A stretch of 64,000 nucleotides of DNA from Fen-330 sp050008465 (GCA_050008465.1 JBEKMO010000016.1:6882-70881); one strand, 5' to 3'; shown: positions 36,166-44,041, counted from the stretch's first letter. The notes: generated from the letters alone by a model not told the origin. Program-made: numbers and translations.

Positions 36166-36912
36166 CTAAAGCTGGTTGATGATGCTGGCCACGTAACCGG
36201 CGCCGAAACCGTTATCGATGTTTACCACGGTCACGTTGCTGGCGCAACTGTTGAGCATGCCCAGCAGCGCGGCCAGGCCGTGGAAGCTGGCGCCGTAGCC
36301 GACGCTGGTGGGCACCGCGATCACGGGGCAGGAAACCAGGCCGCCCACCACGCTAGGAAGCGCGCCCTCCATGCCCGCGCAGACTACCACCACGCGCGCC
36401 TGGGTCAGCCGCTCACGGTTGTTCATCAGGCGGTGGATGCCCGCCACGCCGATATCGAAGATAGTCTCCACTTCGTTGCCCATCACCTCGGCGGTGATCT
36501 GCGCCTCCTCGGCCACCGGGATGTCGCTGGTGCCCGCGGAGACCACCGCAATCCTGCCCTTCCCGCGGATGGCGCGGTCGCGCCAGACCCGCAGCGCGCC
36601 CGACAGCGGGAAGTACTCGGCCTCCGGGACCGTCTGGCGCAGGCGCTCGGCGGTGGCCGCATCGGCCCGCGTGATCAGGATGTTGGGGGATCGCTCGAGC
36701 AGGCGCGAGGCGATTTCGGCCACTTGCTCGGGGGTCTTTCCTTGGGCGAAGACCACTTCCGGCATGCCCTGGCGCAGGGCACGGTGATGGTCGACCTTGG
36801 CAAACCCAAGGTCCTCAAAGGGCAGGTGGCGCATCCGCTCCAGCGCCGCCTCCACGTCCACCGCCCCGGCGCGAACGGCTTCCAGCAGCGCCCGCAATTG
36901 TTCCTGGTTCAT
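36166..36912 (-). CDS. larB: Nickel-pincer cofactor carboxylase/hydrolase
   Basis: From the ATG at 36912 (MNQEQLRALLEAV) the 248-residue protein matches LarB, which carboxylates and hydrolyses nicotinic acid adenine dinucleotide on the way to the nickel-pincer nucleotide cofactor of lactate racemase-type enzymes. Marks are the PurE-like core RIAVVSAGTSDIPVAEEA, VVVCAGMEGALPSVVGG and GYGASFHGLAALLGMLNSCA. LarC and LarE are not in the window. An earlier frame would enter element C and is rejected. Confidence 0.88.
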   Translation of the reverse strand: MNQEQLRALLEAVRAGAVDVEAALERMRHLPFEDLGFAKVDHHRALRQGMPEVVFAQGKTPEQVAEIASRLLERSPNILITRADAATAERLRQTVPEAEYFPLSGALRVWRDRAIRGKGRIAVVSAGTSDIPVAEEAQITAEVMGNEVETIFDIGVAGIHRLMNNRERLTQARVVVVCAGMEGALPSVVGGLVSCPVIAVPTSVGYGASFHGLAALLGMLNSCASNVTVVNIDNGFGAGYVASIINQL

Positions 36913-36918
36913 AGAGAA

Positions 36919-37040
36919 GCTCGTAGCTCGTAGCCCGTAGCTCGTCGAAGGCGCCCGCTGTGGGCACCACTCACCCAATGTACAGGATTGTCACGGACCG
37001 CGGTCGGACGCCCGCGCTCCGGCTACGAGCTACGAGCTAG
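36919..37040. repeat. Inverted heptamer array, element C (unit GCTCGTA)
   Basis: The left arm 36919-36946 is GCTCGTA-GCTCGTA-GCCCGTA-GCTCGTC. The right arm (37024-37037 and edges) is two exact TACGAGC units, the same heptamer on the other strand. The right arm covers the stop codon of the DUF192 lipoprotein, and the left arm starts seven bases upstream of the larB ATG. The centre (about 75 bases) shows no frame. Confidence 0.8.
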
Positions 37041-37486
37041 AATCTCAGACTATCTCCCACCTTCAGACCGTACTTGGCCGCCATGCCGCCGCCCAACTCC
37101 AGTACGTACAATGCCTCGTAGTTGCCGCCGTAGTTGGGGCACTCGCCGGCCTCGGTCGTGCAGGGCGGAGTATCGGCCGAAATCTCCACGATGCGGCGGT
37201 CGCGGTCCATCCAAATGATGTCGAGCGGGATGCGGGTCTGGTACATCCAGTATTTGTACTTGCCCAAGGCCGTGTGAAAGAAAAGCATGCCGCGGTCCGG
37301 CGCGATGGAGTCGCGGAACATCATGCCCCGGCTCCGGTCGGCGTCTGTGAGCATGCTTTCCGCGCGCACTTGCTTCCCGTTCGGGAAGGTGACCAGCCGA
37401 GCCTGGTAGTCCTCGAACGTCGCCGCTTCGTGGCCGCAGCCCCCGAGCAGGAGGATCAGGCCCGCGGCAGGGAGCATCCGGCGCAT
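37037..37486 (-). CDS. DUF192-family lipoprotein
   Basis: From the ATG at 37486 (MRRMLPAAG) the protein has a lipobox LGGC (Cys18). A DUF192 domain follows, with RAESMLTDADRSRGMMFRDSIAPDRGMLFFH and RIPLDIIWMDRDRRIVEI. DUF192 proteins are small beta-barrel-like outer or periplasmic proteins of unknown role. The length (149 residues) is normal. It lies head to head with the UbiA gene, with only 8 bases between start codons, so at least one promoter must lie inside the other gene. Confidence 0.8.
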   Translation of the reverse strand: MRRMLPAAGLILLLGGCGHEAATFEDYQARLVTFPNGKQVRAESMLTDADRSRGMMFRDSIAPDRGMLFFHTALGKYKYWMYQTRIPLDIIWMDRDRRIVEISADTPPCTTEAGECPNYGGNYEALYVLELGGGMAAKYGLKVGDSLRF

Positions 37487-37494
37487 GCAATAGA

Positions 37495-38403
37495 ATGATA
37501 GCAGGCGGCGCAGTGGCATCCTTTCTGCAACGGTTCCGGCTGACGCTCGACATGATTAGGTTCGAACACTCGGTCTTCGCGCTGCCGTTCGCCGGAACGG
37601 GCGCGCTCCTGGCGTTCCGGGAATCGCGGTACGCGGCGCCCGAACTGGCCTGGAAGATCCTCTGGATCGTGGTGGCGATGGTGGCGGCGCGGTCGGCGGC
37701 GATGGCATTCAACCGTCTGCTGGACGCCGATCTCGACGCGCGCAATCCCCGCACCCGCTCGCGTCATCTTCCGGCGGGCCTGCTCTCGAGGGCGTTCGCC
37801 TGGGCCTTTGTCGCGGCCTCCACGCTGGTCTTCCTGGTGGCGGCGCGCGCGCTGAACCCGCTGTGCTTCCGCCTGGCGCCGCTGGCGCTCGCGGTGGTGT
37901 TCTTCTACTCGTTCACCAAGCGCTTCACGTCGCTCTCGCACCTGGTGCTGGGCCTGTCGCTGGGGATCGCGCCGGCGGCCGCCTGGATCGCGGTGCGCGG
38001 ATCGCTCGACCCGCGCATCCTCTGGCTCACCGCGGCGGTGATGCTGTGGACCGCGGGGTTCGACATCATCTACTCGTGCCAGGACTACCAGTTCGATGTC
38101 GAGGAAGGGCTCTTCAGCTACCCCAGCCGGTTCGGGATAGCCGGCTCGCTGTGGATCTCGCGCGCGTTTCACGTAACCATGCTGGGCTGCCTGCTGGCTC
38201 TGGCGCTCGCCTTCCGGCTGGGACCGGTGAGCCTGGCCGGCGTGGCCGCGACCGCCGCCTTGCTCGTCTACGAGCACCAATTGGTGAGAGCCGACGACCT
38301 GTCGCGAGTCAACGCGGCCTTCTTCAACGTCAACGGCTGCGTCAGCGTGCTATTCTTTCTGTTTTGGGCCGCTGATATCCTACTCCTCCGCTCTGGGACT
38401 TGA
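37495..38403 (+). CDS. UbiA-family prenyltransferase, probably menaquinone route
   Basis: The 302-residue integral membrane protein has the UbiA Mg-binding motif NRLLDADLDARNPRTRSR and the second motif DIIYSCQDYQFDVEEG. MIRFEHSVFALPFAGTGALL at the start is typical of the family. Directly after it comes mqnE, so it is most likely MqnP, which prenylates 1,4-dihydroxy-6-naphthoate in the futalosine menaquinone route. The ATG at 37495 is used, but a GTG at 37516 is equally plausible. Eight or nine membrane helices are visible. Confidence 0.85.
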   Translation: MIAGGAVASFLQRFRLTLDMIRFEHSVFALPFAGTGALLAFRESRYAAPELAWKILWIVVAMVAARSAAMAFNRLLDADLDARNPRTRSRHLPAGLLSRAFAWAFVAASTLVFLVAARALNPLCFRLAPLALAVVFFYSFTKRFTSLSHLVLGLSLGIAPAAAWIAVRGSLDPRILWLTAAVMLWTAGFDIIYSCQDYQFDVEEGLFSYPSRFGIAGSLWISRAFHVTMLGCLLALALAFRLGPVSLAGVAATAALLVYEHQLVRADDLSRVNAAFFNVNGCVSVLFFLFWAADILLLRSGT

Positions 38404-38404
38404 A

Positions 38405-39523
38405 ATGGGAATCTCGATCGAAGACCAGCGTCTCCGGCCGATCCTCGAGAAAGTGGATTCCGGCGCCCGCCTCAGCTATGACGACGGGATCGCTCTCTAC
38501 CGGACCTCGGACCTCCTGGCGTTGGGCTACCTGGCGAACCTGGTGCGCGAGCGGCTCCACGGCAACGTCACCTACTTCAACGTGAACCGGCACATCAACC
38601 CCACCGACGTGTGCGTGGCAAGCTGCCGGCTGTGCGCATTCGGCAAGCGGGCCAAGGACCCGCGCGCCTATACCATGTCGCTCGAGCAGGTCTGGGAGAC
38701 CGCAGGGCGCGGCTGGACCGAAGCCGTCACCGAATTCCACATCGTCGGCGGGCTGCACCCGGAGCTCACCCTGGACTGGTACTGCGAGATGCTGCGCGGC
38801 CTCAAGGAGCGCTTTCCCCAGGTGCACCTGAAGGCCTTCACCATGGTCGAGATCGCCTACCTGGCGCGCCGCACCCGCATCTCCACCCGCGAGGTCGTCC
38901 AGCGGCTCAAGGACGCGGGCGTCGAGTCGCTGCCCGGCGGCGGCGCCGAAATCTTCTCGGAGCGCGTGCGGCGCATCATCTGCGATCACAAGATCACCGG
39001 CGAGGAGTGGATCGAGGTGGCGCGCACGGCGCACCAGATGGGCCTGAAGTCCAACTGCACCATGCTCTACGGCCACCTCGAGAACGAGGAGGACCGGGTC
39101 GATCACCTGCTGAAGCTGCGCGCGCTCCAGGACGAGACCGGCGGGCTGGTGGCCTTCGTCCCGCTGGCGTTCCATCCCGACAACACGCCGCTCGGTCACA
39201 TTCCCTCGACCACCGGTTTCGCCGACATCAAGAACATCGCGGCGGCGCGTCTGCTGCTGGACAACGTGCCGCACATCAAGGCCTACTGGGTGATGATGAC
39301 GCCGCGGATCGCGCAAGTCGCCCAGCGCTTCGGCGCCGACGACCTCGACGGCACCGTGGTCGAAGAGAAGATCTACCACGACGCGGGCGCCACCACCAGC
39401 CAGTCGCTGCGGCGAGGAGAATTGCTGCGCCTGATCCGCGAAGCCGGCCGCGATCCCGTCGAGCGCGACACCCTCTACCACCCCGTCACCCGCGCCGGCG
39501 CCGCCTTCACCGTGCTGGTGTGA
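38405..39523 (+). CDS. mqnE: Aminofutalosine synthase (radical SAM)
   Basis: The 372-residue radical-SAM enzyme has the cluster motif CVASCRLC (Cys70, 74, 77), here C-x3-C-x2-C. The context NVNRHINPTDVCVASC is a hallmark of MqnE, which makes aminofutalosine in the alternative menaquinone pathway. Further blocks are VTEFHIVGGLHPELTLDWY, KAFTMVEIAYLARRT and VAFVPLAFHPDNTPLGHI. It starts two bases after the UbiA stop, so the pair is an operon. The presence of mqnE indicates the futalosine rather than the MenF-E route. Confidence 0.93.
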   Translation: MGISIEDQRLRPILEKVDSGARLSYDDGIALYRTSDLLALGYLANLVRERLHGNVTYFNVNRHINPTDVCVASCRLCAFGKRAKDPRAYTMSLEQVWETAGRGWTEAVTEFHIVGGLHPELTLDWYCEMLRGLKERFPQVHLKAFTMVEIAYLARRTRISTREVVQRLKDAGVESLPGGGAEIFSERVRRIICDHKITGEEWIEVARTAHQMGLKSNCTMLYGHLENEEDRVDHLLKLRALQDETGGLVAFVPLAFHPDNTPLGHIPSTTGFADIKNIAAARLLLDNVPHIKAYWVMMTPRIAQVAQRFGADDLDGTVVEEKIYHDAGATTSQSLRRGELLRLIREAGRDPVERDTLYHPVTRAGAAFTVLV

Positions 39524-39784
39524 GGGCTGGCCCGCATTTCAGCAGTGGGTCGCTTGCCGAGACGGGTGTTTCCCGTCCGAGTCACCGTCACCGACGATCC
39601 TGCGCGCCGAATTCCGAACGCTGGGCGACAAGGGAGGAGCTATCTGCAGGAATCTCACGCAAATCCCTCTATCGGAGAGTTGTGCGCTCGCGACAGGAAT
39701 TGAGTGAGACGTGACTTCAGATCTTCAAGAACGGCCCGAAAAGTTGGATGTGGGAGAACGGCACGTTCCGGCCAGACCAGCAGC
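39524..39784. other. Intergenic stretch after mqnE with a hairpin
   Basis: This 261-base stretch has no convincing gene. GACGGG-tgttt-CCCGTC (39561-39577) could end the ubiA-mqnE message, although it lacks a U-tract. The remainder is unremarkable and borders the attC-like site. Confidence 0.5.
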
Positions 39785-39857
39785 GCCTAACGTGCCGCTT
39801 CAGCGGCGGGGGCTTACGAGCCGATTGGCCGCCGTCGGCTGCAAGCGGTTGTCAGGC
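39785..39857 (-). other. attC-like recombination site
   Basis: Read on the minus strand the 73-base sequence starts GCCTGAC and ends GTTAGGC, matching the attC R''/R' core pair (RYYYAAC...GTTRRRY) with one mismatch in R''. Inside, AACCGCTTGCAGCCGACGG and CCGCCGCTGAAGCGGCACG can fold back as imperfect arms with unpaired bases, as attC hairpins do. It lies ten bases after the stop of the lipoprotein-like gene, the position expected of a cassette. Confidence 0.65.
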
Positions 39858-39867
39858 GGCGCGCCAT

Positions 39868-41190
39868 CTAGGGCCTTTCGAACACGGTCGGTCTCCTTCG
39901 ACGCTGGATGTTGTCGAGCATCCGAAGCGCTAGGCGCCCTCTCTCGGAGTGAACTTCGGCGTCCTGACGGAGTTGATCGAGTACCGCGTTATCGACCGCA
40001 CTCGAACGTTGAAGTTCTGCCCGCAACGCAGCGCTCTGCTCCGCCGCAGCATTCGCTGCCGACTCAAGGGATGATTCGAGACTGGCTAGACGGCAATCCG
40101 ACGAGGCTGCGAGGCTGCTGATCGCGTCGACGACGCGATCGCCGATACCCTCAATTGCCTGCTCTAGCGAGGTAAAGCCCGCGATCAGGATCGCGTTTGT
40201 GCGGCGCTGCTCATAAACCTTTGCATGATCAGGATTCAATTGCGCCTCCCGATACAGGGTTATGAGGCGGCGGTGCGTGGCTGCCGGATCAGGCAGCACG
40301 GAGACGCCAAGCGAGAACGCTGGAGCGTCACCTCCGAGTTGTGCGGCCTGCGCATGATATGTTGTCTTCCTCGACTCGATCAACGACAGGGTCTGGTGAA
40401 AGACACCCAGTCTGGCGGTAGCCACTTCTAAAGCCTCCCAAAACGGTGAATACAGCCCGCTTCTCAGCTCGTCTCGGGCTCGGTCCAGCGTCATCTCGGC
40501 TTCGCCAAGGATGATCGGCAGCGAGTTTGCGCCGCTCTGAGCTTCTGCGGCCAATCGCCTCAGCTCCGCCAGCGCGGCGGCCCGCGCAGCGGTCTTGGCA
40601 GCCTCCGCTCGCCTCAGCTCCGCCAGCGCGGCGGCCCGCGCAGCGGTCTTGGCAGCCTCCGCTTCAAGTCGCTCGCGTTCACGCGCTCTGCGAGCGTTTT
40701 TAGTGGCGGATCGCATGGCGACAATGACTGTCACGATGAGCGCCAGGAAGACCAGCATCGCGACGACTCTTATGGGATGATTGCGTGTCCAATCGTTCAG
40801 CGTTGGCTGTCGCTCGCGGTACTCAAAGCGCCCGTTTTGTCTTAGCCTATCTGCGACGATATAGACGCCTGCGTCCGAAAACTCCAATCTGGCAACCTCG
40901 GCCTGGAACCCTGGTTGACGCACCTCCCAGCCGTACGTCATCAGACCTAATTCACTGACACGAATTGGCTGGCATACCGTGACTTGTATGGTCGTCGGCC
41001 ATGACCATCGAGCACGGCGCCCCTCCATTTGCACACATCCATTTGGATGGTATACGCCTTCGATCGTAGTGCGGGGCTGATACTTGTCGCATCCTGTAGA
41101 CATTAGCACTACAAAGGCGAGGACCGGTGCCCACGCGATACGTCGATGAACGCGAGGGCTGTGAACCGCACTGTCGCCGGTCGACACCAT
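39868..41190 (-). CDS. Cassette-like membrane/lipoprotein with coiled-coil
   Basis: The 440-residue protein has a signal segment with a possible lipid-attachment Cys34 (VVLMSTGCDK). A folded extracytoplasmic part (35-136) precedes a membrane helix (139-159) and a long Ala-rich coiled coil. An exact duplication of 18 residues lies at 177-194 and 195-212. The gene has GGAGGA just before the ATG. Its base composition is visibly lower in GC than its neighbours. The attC-like site follows ten bases after its stop. It looks like an integron cassette gene of unknown function. Confidence 0.65.
   Translation of the reverse strand: MVSTGDSAVHSPRVHRRIAWAPVLAFVVLMSTGCDKYQPRTTIEGVYHPNGCVQMEGRRARWSWPTTIQVTVCQPIRVSELGLMTYGWEVRQPGFQAEVARLEFSDAGVYIVADRLRQNGRFEYRERQPTLNDWTRNHPIRVVAMLVFLALIVTVIVAMRSATKNARRARERERLEAEAAKTAARAAALAELRRAEAAKTAARAAALAELRRLAAEAQSGANSLPIILGEAEMTLDRARDELRSGLYSPFWEALEVATARLGVFHQTLSLIESRKTTYHAQAAQLGGDAPAFSLGVSVLPDPAATHRRLITLYREAQLNPDHAKVYEQRRTNAILIAGFTSLEQAIEGIGDRVVDAISSLAASSDCRLASLESSLESAANAAAEQSAALRAELQRSSAVDNAVLDQLRQDAEVHSERGRLALRMLDNIQRRRRPTVFERP
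40556..40663. repeat. Perfect 54-base tandem duplication inside the cassette gene
   Basis: Positions 40556-40609 and 40610-40663 are identical by eye over all 54 bases, encoding 18 residues (AEAAKTAARAAALAELRR) twice. The unit is a multiple of three, so the frame is kept. It lies in the coiled-coil part of the protein and could expand or contract by slippage. Confidence 0.9.
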
Positions 41191-41199
41191 CGTCTCCTC

Positions 41200-41739
41200 C
41201 TACACCAGCCCTTGCCAACTAAGTGCGAATGCGGACTTCTGAAAAGTGACCAGACCTGCGACGGCAGTAACAAGCCCTCCAACGAGTGGGTGGCGCGCCT
41301 CGACATCATCGCGGGTCGGCACGACCGGCAGCCGCTTCGGCCTGCTGGCGCGCACGACTCCTTCGATGCGGTCCAGAGGCTGTTCCAGCACGTGCTCGCA
41401 GAGGAAATGCACGGCTGCCAGCGCCTGATTATGCGTGGGCGCGGCCACGTTTTCGCCGATGGCTAGATGCGTCAAGAAACGGTTGACATCGCCTTCCCTC
41501 AATTGACGTGGATGGTTCAGGGCATGAAACGAAATAAAACGGCGCATCCAGTGGATGTAGGCCTGCTCAGTCCGGCGGCTGCAGTGCCGAGTGCGAAGGC
41601 TTTCCGCCATACCGTCATAAAGCCTTGGCTTTGGCTGCTCAGGGACCAACCCCGATGGCGATTGACGGTTTGTGCTAACGGGGTTCACGACGCCTAGCCT
41701 CGAAACGTCCTTGCGCGTCCGACAACGATTATGCCACAT
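41200..41739 (-). pseudogene. Truncated integron integrase (IntI-type)
   Basis: Residues 36-148 of this frame match the N-terminal core-binding domain of IntI-type tyrosine recombinases. Marks are YDGMAESLRTRHCSRRTEQA, FLTHLAIGENVAAPTHNQAL and ASRPKRLPVVPTRDDVEA. After Ala148 (about position 41295) homology stops. The catalytic domain with R, HxxR and Tyr is missing, so it cannot recombine DNA. The next bases encode, on the opposite strand, a CDGSH-like fragment. GTTAGGG lies eight bases upstream of the ATG. Confidence 0.75.
41212..41295 (+). pseudogene. CDGSH-like iron-sulfur motif fragment
   Basis: On the plus strand an open stretch reads KCECGLLKSDQTCDGSNKP. The spacing C-x-C-x8-C-x3-N equals the CDGSH-type [2Fe-2S] motif (C-x-C-x8-C-x3-H) except that the ligand His is Asn. 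Neither end looks like a whole protein. It begins where integrase homology ends on the other strand, suggesting a joined fragment. Chance is not excluded. Confidence 0.35.
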
Positions 41740-41937
41740 AGGTCCGCCCTAACGGCGAAGGGTTTAGAATCCCGTCACATGGTCGTGTCGCCGGCGTCCC
41801 GCCGGCAAGGTCTCTCGGCTCGCCCGCGGCGGACCCGGCACCTGCACCTCAAGTTCTTGGTGTCGCCGGTCTCGGAAGCGTTCCTGGCCCATGCGGAAGC
41901 GCCGACGGAGCGAAAATAGAAGAACAAGGAGGCTGCC
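41740..41937. other. Gap upstream of the truncated integrase
   Basis: These 198 bases hold the core-like GTTAGGG (minus strand, 41753-41747) and a perfect hairpin GCCGGCG-tcc-CGCCGGC (41790-41806). AAGGAGG, the ribosome site of the antitoxin-like gene, is at the right end. No gene is seen. Confidence 0.5.
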
Positions 41938-42123
41938 GTGGACGCTTTGGCGGAAAAGTTGGACGCCAGGTTGCGCGAATGGAAGCCGGAGACCGCGACC
42001 CAGGTGCGAGAGCGCGTCGCGGAAGTCATCGATCTCGCCGACCACGACTTTCTCGACTTGCTGCGTTCGCGCGCGAACGAACAAGAGGTTTTGGACCTGC
42101 TCGACAAGCCCACAACCAGGTGA
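41938..42123 (+). CDS. Small antitoxin-like protein
   Basis: The 61-residue protein begins at a GTG preceded by AAGGAGG. It is charged and helical (DALAEKLDARLREWKPETAT, RVAEVIDLADHDFLDLLRS, EQEVLDLLDKP). I recall very similar small proteins that sit directly before a PemK/MazF-type toxin gene. The start of such a toxin follows in overlapping frame but is cut short, so this would be an orphan antitoxin. The call rests on this context and is moderate. Confidence 0.55.
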   Translation: MDALAEKLDARLREWKPETATQVRERVAEVIDLADHDFLDLLRSRANEQEVLDLLDKPTTR

Positions 42124-42163
42124 CGTGTGGTTGGCGGACCTGGGCCTTCGAGAAACCGCTTGA
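42110..42163 (+). pseudogene. Truncated PemK/MazF-type toxin start
   Basis: In the frame overlapping the antitoxin-like gene the sequence reads PQPGDVWLADLGLRETA then stop. PGDVWLADLGL is a usual beginning of PemK/MazF RNase toxins. About 14 codons after the conserved start the frame ends, so no toxin is made. Confidence 0.5.
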
Positions 42164-42218
42164 CCCGTGGCGATACATCTGCCCGAAGTCCCGTATTTTC
42201 ATCGTCGGCTTTGGAAAA

Positions 42219-42243
42219 ACCGCCTGGACCCAGGCGGTCTTTG
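42219..42243. terminator. Rho-independent terminator
   Basis: ACCGCCTG-gacc-CAGGCGGT is a perfect 8-base-pair stem with a four-base loop, followed by CTTT. An A-run stands before it on the same strand, so it can also work for the minus strand. It lies just after the antitoxin/toxin remnant. Confidence 0.7.
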
Positions 42244-42360
42244 TCTGCTTCTCTCACGCGCTCTCGGTATGTGAGTGGACCGGGCTAGTGCGAAAGCCCC
42301 ATGGGAAGACGCGGCTGGTTCCCATACAATGAGATCGATGCCTGAGGGAGGCGGTCTTTC

Positions 42361-44025
42361 TTGGCCAGACTCGATCGGAACGCGCTCTGCGCCCTGCTTG
42401 TCATCGCATGTTGCTTAGCGCCTTCGCGCGCGCAAACCGTCGGGCGGTGTCCGGTTTTCCCCGCCGATAACATCTGGAACGCCCCCGTCGACCACCTGCC
42501 GCTCGATCCCAACTCGGCTGCCTATGTCAGCAGCATCGGGACCTCCGCGTATCTGCACCCCGATTTCGGCTCGGGCCTATGGGACGGCTCGCCCATCGGC
42601 ATCCCCTATGTTCTGGTCACCAATCAGCCGGCGGTGACCGTCTCGTTCGACTACGCCGACGAGAGCGACCCGGGACCCTATCCCATCCCGCCCAATCCCC
42701 CGATCGAAGGCGGCAGCGACCACCACGTGCTCATCGTCGACGAGGGGAACTGCACTTTGTACGAACTCTACGCCGTCGCCCGGCAGCCGAACGGAAGTTG
42801 GACAGCGGGCTCGGGAGCCATCTTCGACCTGCGAGCCAACCGTCTCCGGCCCGCGGGCTGGACCTCCGCCGACGCCGCCGGCCTGCCGATCCTGCCGGGC
42901 CTGGTGCGCTACGAGGAGGCGCTCTCCGGCGAGATCCAGCACGCCATACGCGTCACGGCTCCCAGAACGCGCGCCGCCTACGTCTGGCCCGCGCGTCATC
43001 TGGCCTCCAGCCTGACCGGCCCGCAGTACCCGTCGATGGGCCAGCGCTTCCGCTTGCGCGCCGATTTCGACATTTCCGGCTTCTCGCCCATTAACCAGAC
43101 GATCCTGCGCGCGCTCAAGAAGTACGGCATGTTTCTGGCCGACAACGGCGCCTCCTGGTACATCACCGGCGCCCCGGACAGCCGCTGGGACAACGACGAT
43201 CTCCACGACCTGCAAAACATTTTGGGCTCGGCCTTCGAGGCGGTGGACTCCTCCCAGCTCATGCTGACCCCCGATTCCGCCGCTGTGCGGCCCGCGGGCC
43301 CGGCGACTCCGGCCATCGCCGCGGTCGTGAGCGCGGCCAGTTTCACGCCCGGCGCTTCCGAGTGCGCGTGGGTTTCCGTCTTCGGCACGAATCTCGCGCC
43401 CAACGCACGCTCCTGGCGCATCGACGAGATCGTCGACGGCAAGTTGCCCACCGAACTGGATGGGGTGAGCGTGTCGGTCGGCGGCCATCCCGCCGCAATC
43501 AGTTACATCAGCCCCGGGCAGCTCAACGTGCAGGTGCCCGACCGCACGCTAGGCTCTGGAGTGGCCGCACAGGTGAACACACCACAAGGTTCTTCTTCAA
43601 CCACGCTGGCGATTCTCGCACTCGCACCGGGCCTGTTCACTTACGCTGCCGAGAATCACCGGTACGCCGCCGCTCAGCACTGGCAGGACTACTCCATCGT
43701 CGGCAAAACCGGACTCTACCCCGGCGCATCTCCCGCGCGGCCGGGCGAAGTAATCATCCTGTACGGAACTGGTTTCGGACCGACCCTTGAGCCTCAAACT
43801 GCGGCCGGGCGCCTGGTCACGCAACCGGCGCCGCTCGCCAACCGGGTGACCGTCTTCATCGGCGGCGTCGCGGCCGAGGTGCTCTGGGCGGGCCGGAGCG
43901 GAGCCGGCCTCGACCAGAGCAACATCCGGCTGCCCGACAACCTGCCGGACGGCGACCTTGCGGTAGTGGCGGAGATTGCGGGAGCGCGGACCCAGGACAA
44001 CCTCTTCCTGACGGTCGCGCGCTGA
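42361..44025 (+). CDS. Secreted protein with Solibacter C-terminal domain
   Basis: The 554-residue protein starts at TTG 42361, with GGGAGG ten bases upstream. A signal peptide (LCALLVIACCLAPSRAQ) is followed by an N-terminal domain (residues 30-300) with PADNIWNAPVDHLPLDPN, HHVLIVDEGNCTLYELYAV and PITGAPDSRWDNDDL-like blocks. The C-terminal TIGR03437-type domain has the FTPGASECAWVSVFGTNLAP start and VIILYGTGFGP. The N-terminal domain resembles secreted proteins of unknown function in this phylum. It is far enough from the T6SS genes to be independent. Confidence 0.75.
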   Translation: MARLDRNALCALLVIACCLAPSRAQTVGRCPVFPADNIWNAPVDHLPLDPNSAAYVSSIGTSAYLHPDFGSGLWDGSPIGIPYVLVTNQPAVTVSFDYADESDPGPYPIPPNPPIEGGSDHHVLIVDEGNCTLYELYAVARQPNGSWTAGSGAIFDLRANRLRPAGWTSADAAGLPILPGLVRYEEALSGEIQHAIRVTAPRTRAAYVWPARHLASSLTGPQYPSMGQRFRLRADFDISGFSPINQTILRALKKYGMFLADNGASWYITGAPDSRWDNDDLHDLQNILGSAFEAVDSSQLMLTPDSAAVRPAGPATPAIAAVVSAASFTPGASECAWVSVFGTNLAPNARSWRIDEIVDGKLPTELDGVSVSVGGHPAAISYISPGQLNVQVPDRTLGSGVAAQVNTPQGSSSTTLAILALAPGLFTYAAENHRYAAAQHWQDYSIVGKTGLYPGASPARPGEVIILYGTGFGPTLEPQTAAGRLVTQPAPLANRVTVFIGGVAAEVLWAGRSGAGLDQSNIRLPDNLPDGDLAVVAEIAGARTQDNLFLTVAR

Positions 44026-44041
44026 GCTGAGAGAGCGAATC

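Noticed and set aside
39711..40121. A plus-strand 136-codon frame across the attC-like site
   Set aside because: It passes through the attC-like hairpin and the end of the cassette gene antisense. The translation is low-complexity and has no ribosome site.
41956..41962. GTTGGAC as a second attC core site
   Set aside because: It lies inside the antitoxin-like coding region with no partner core or hairpin. A 7-base core matches by chance often.
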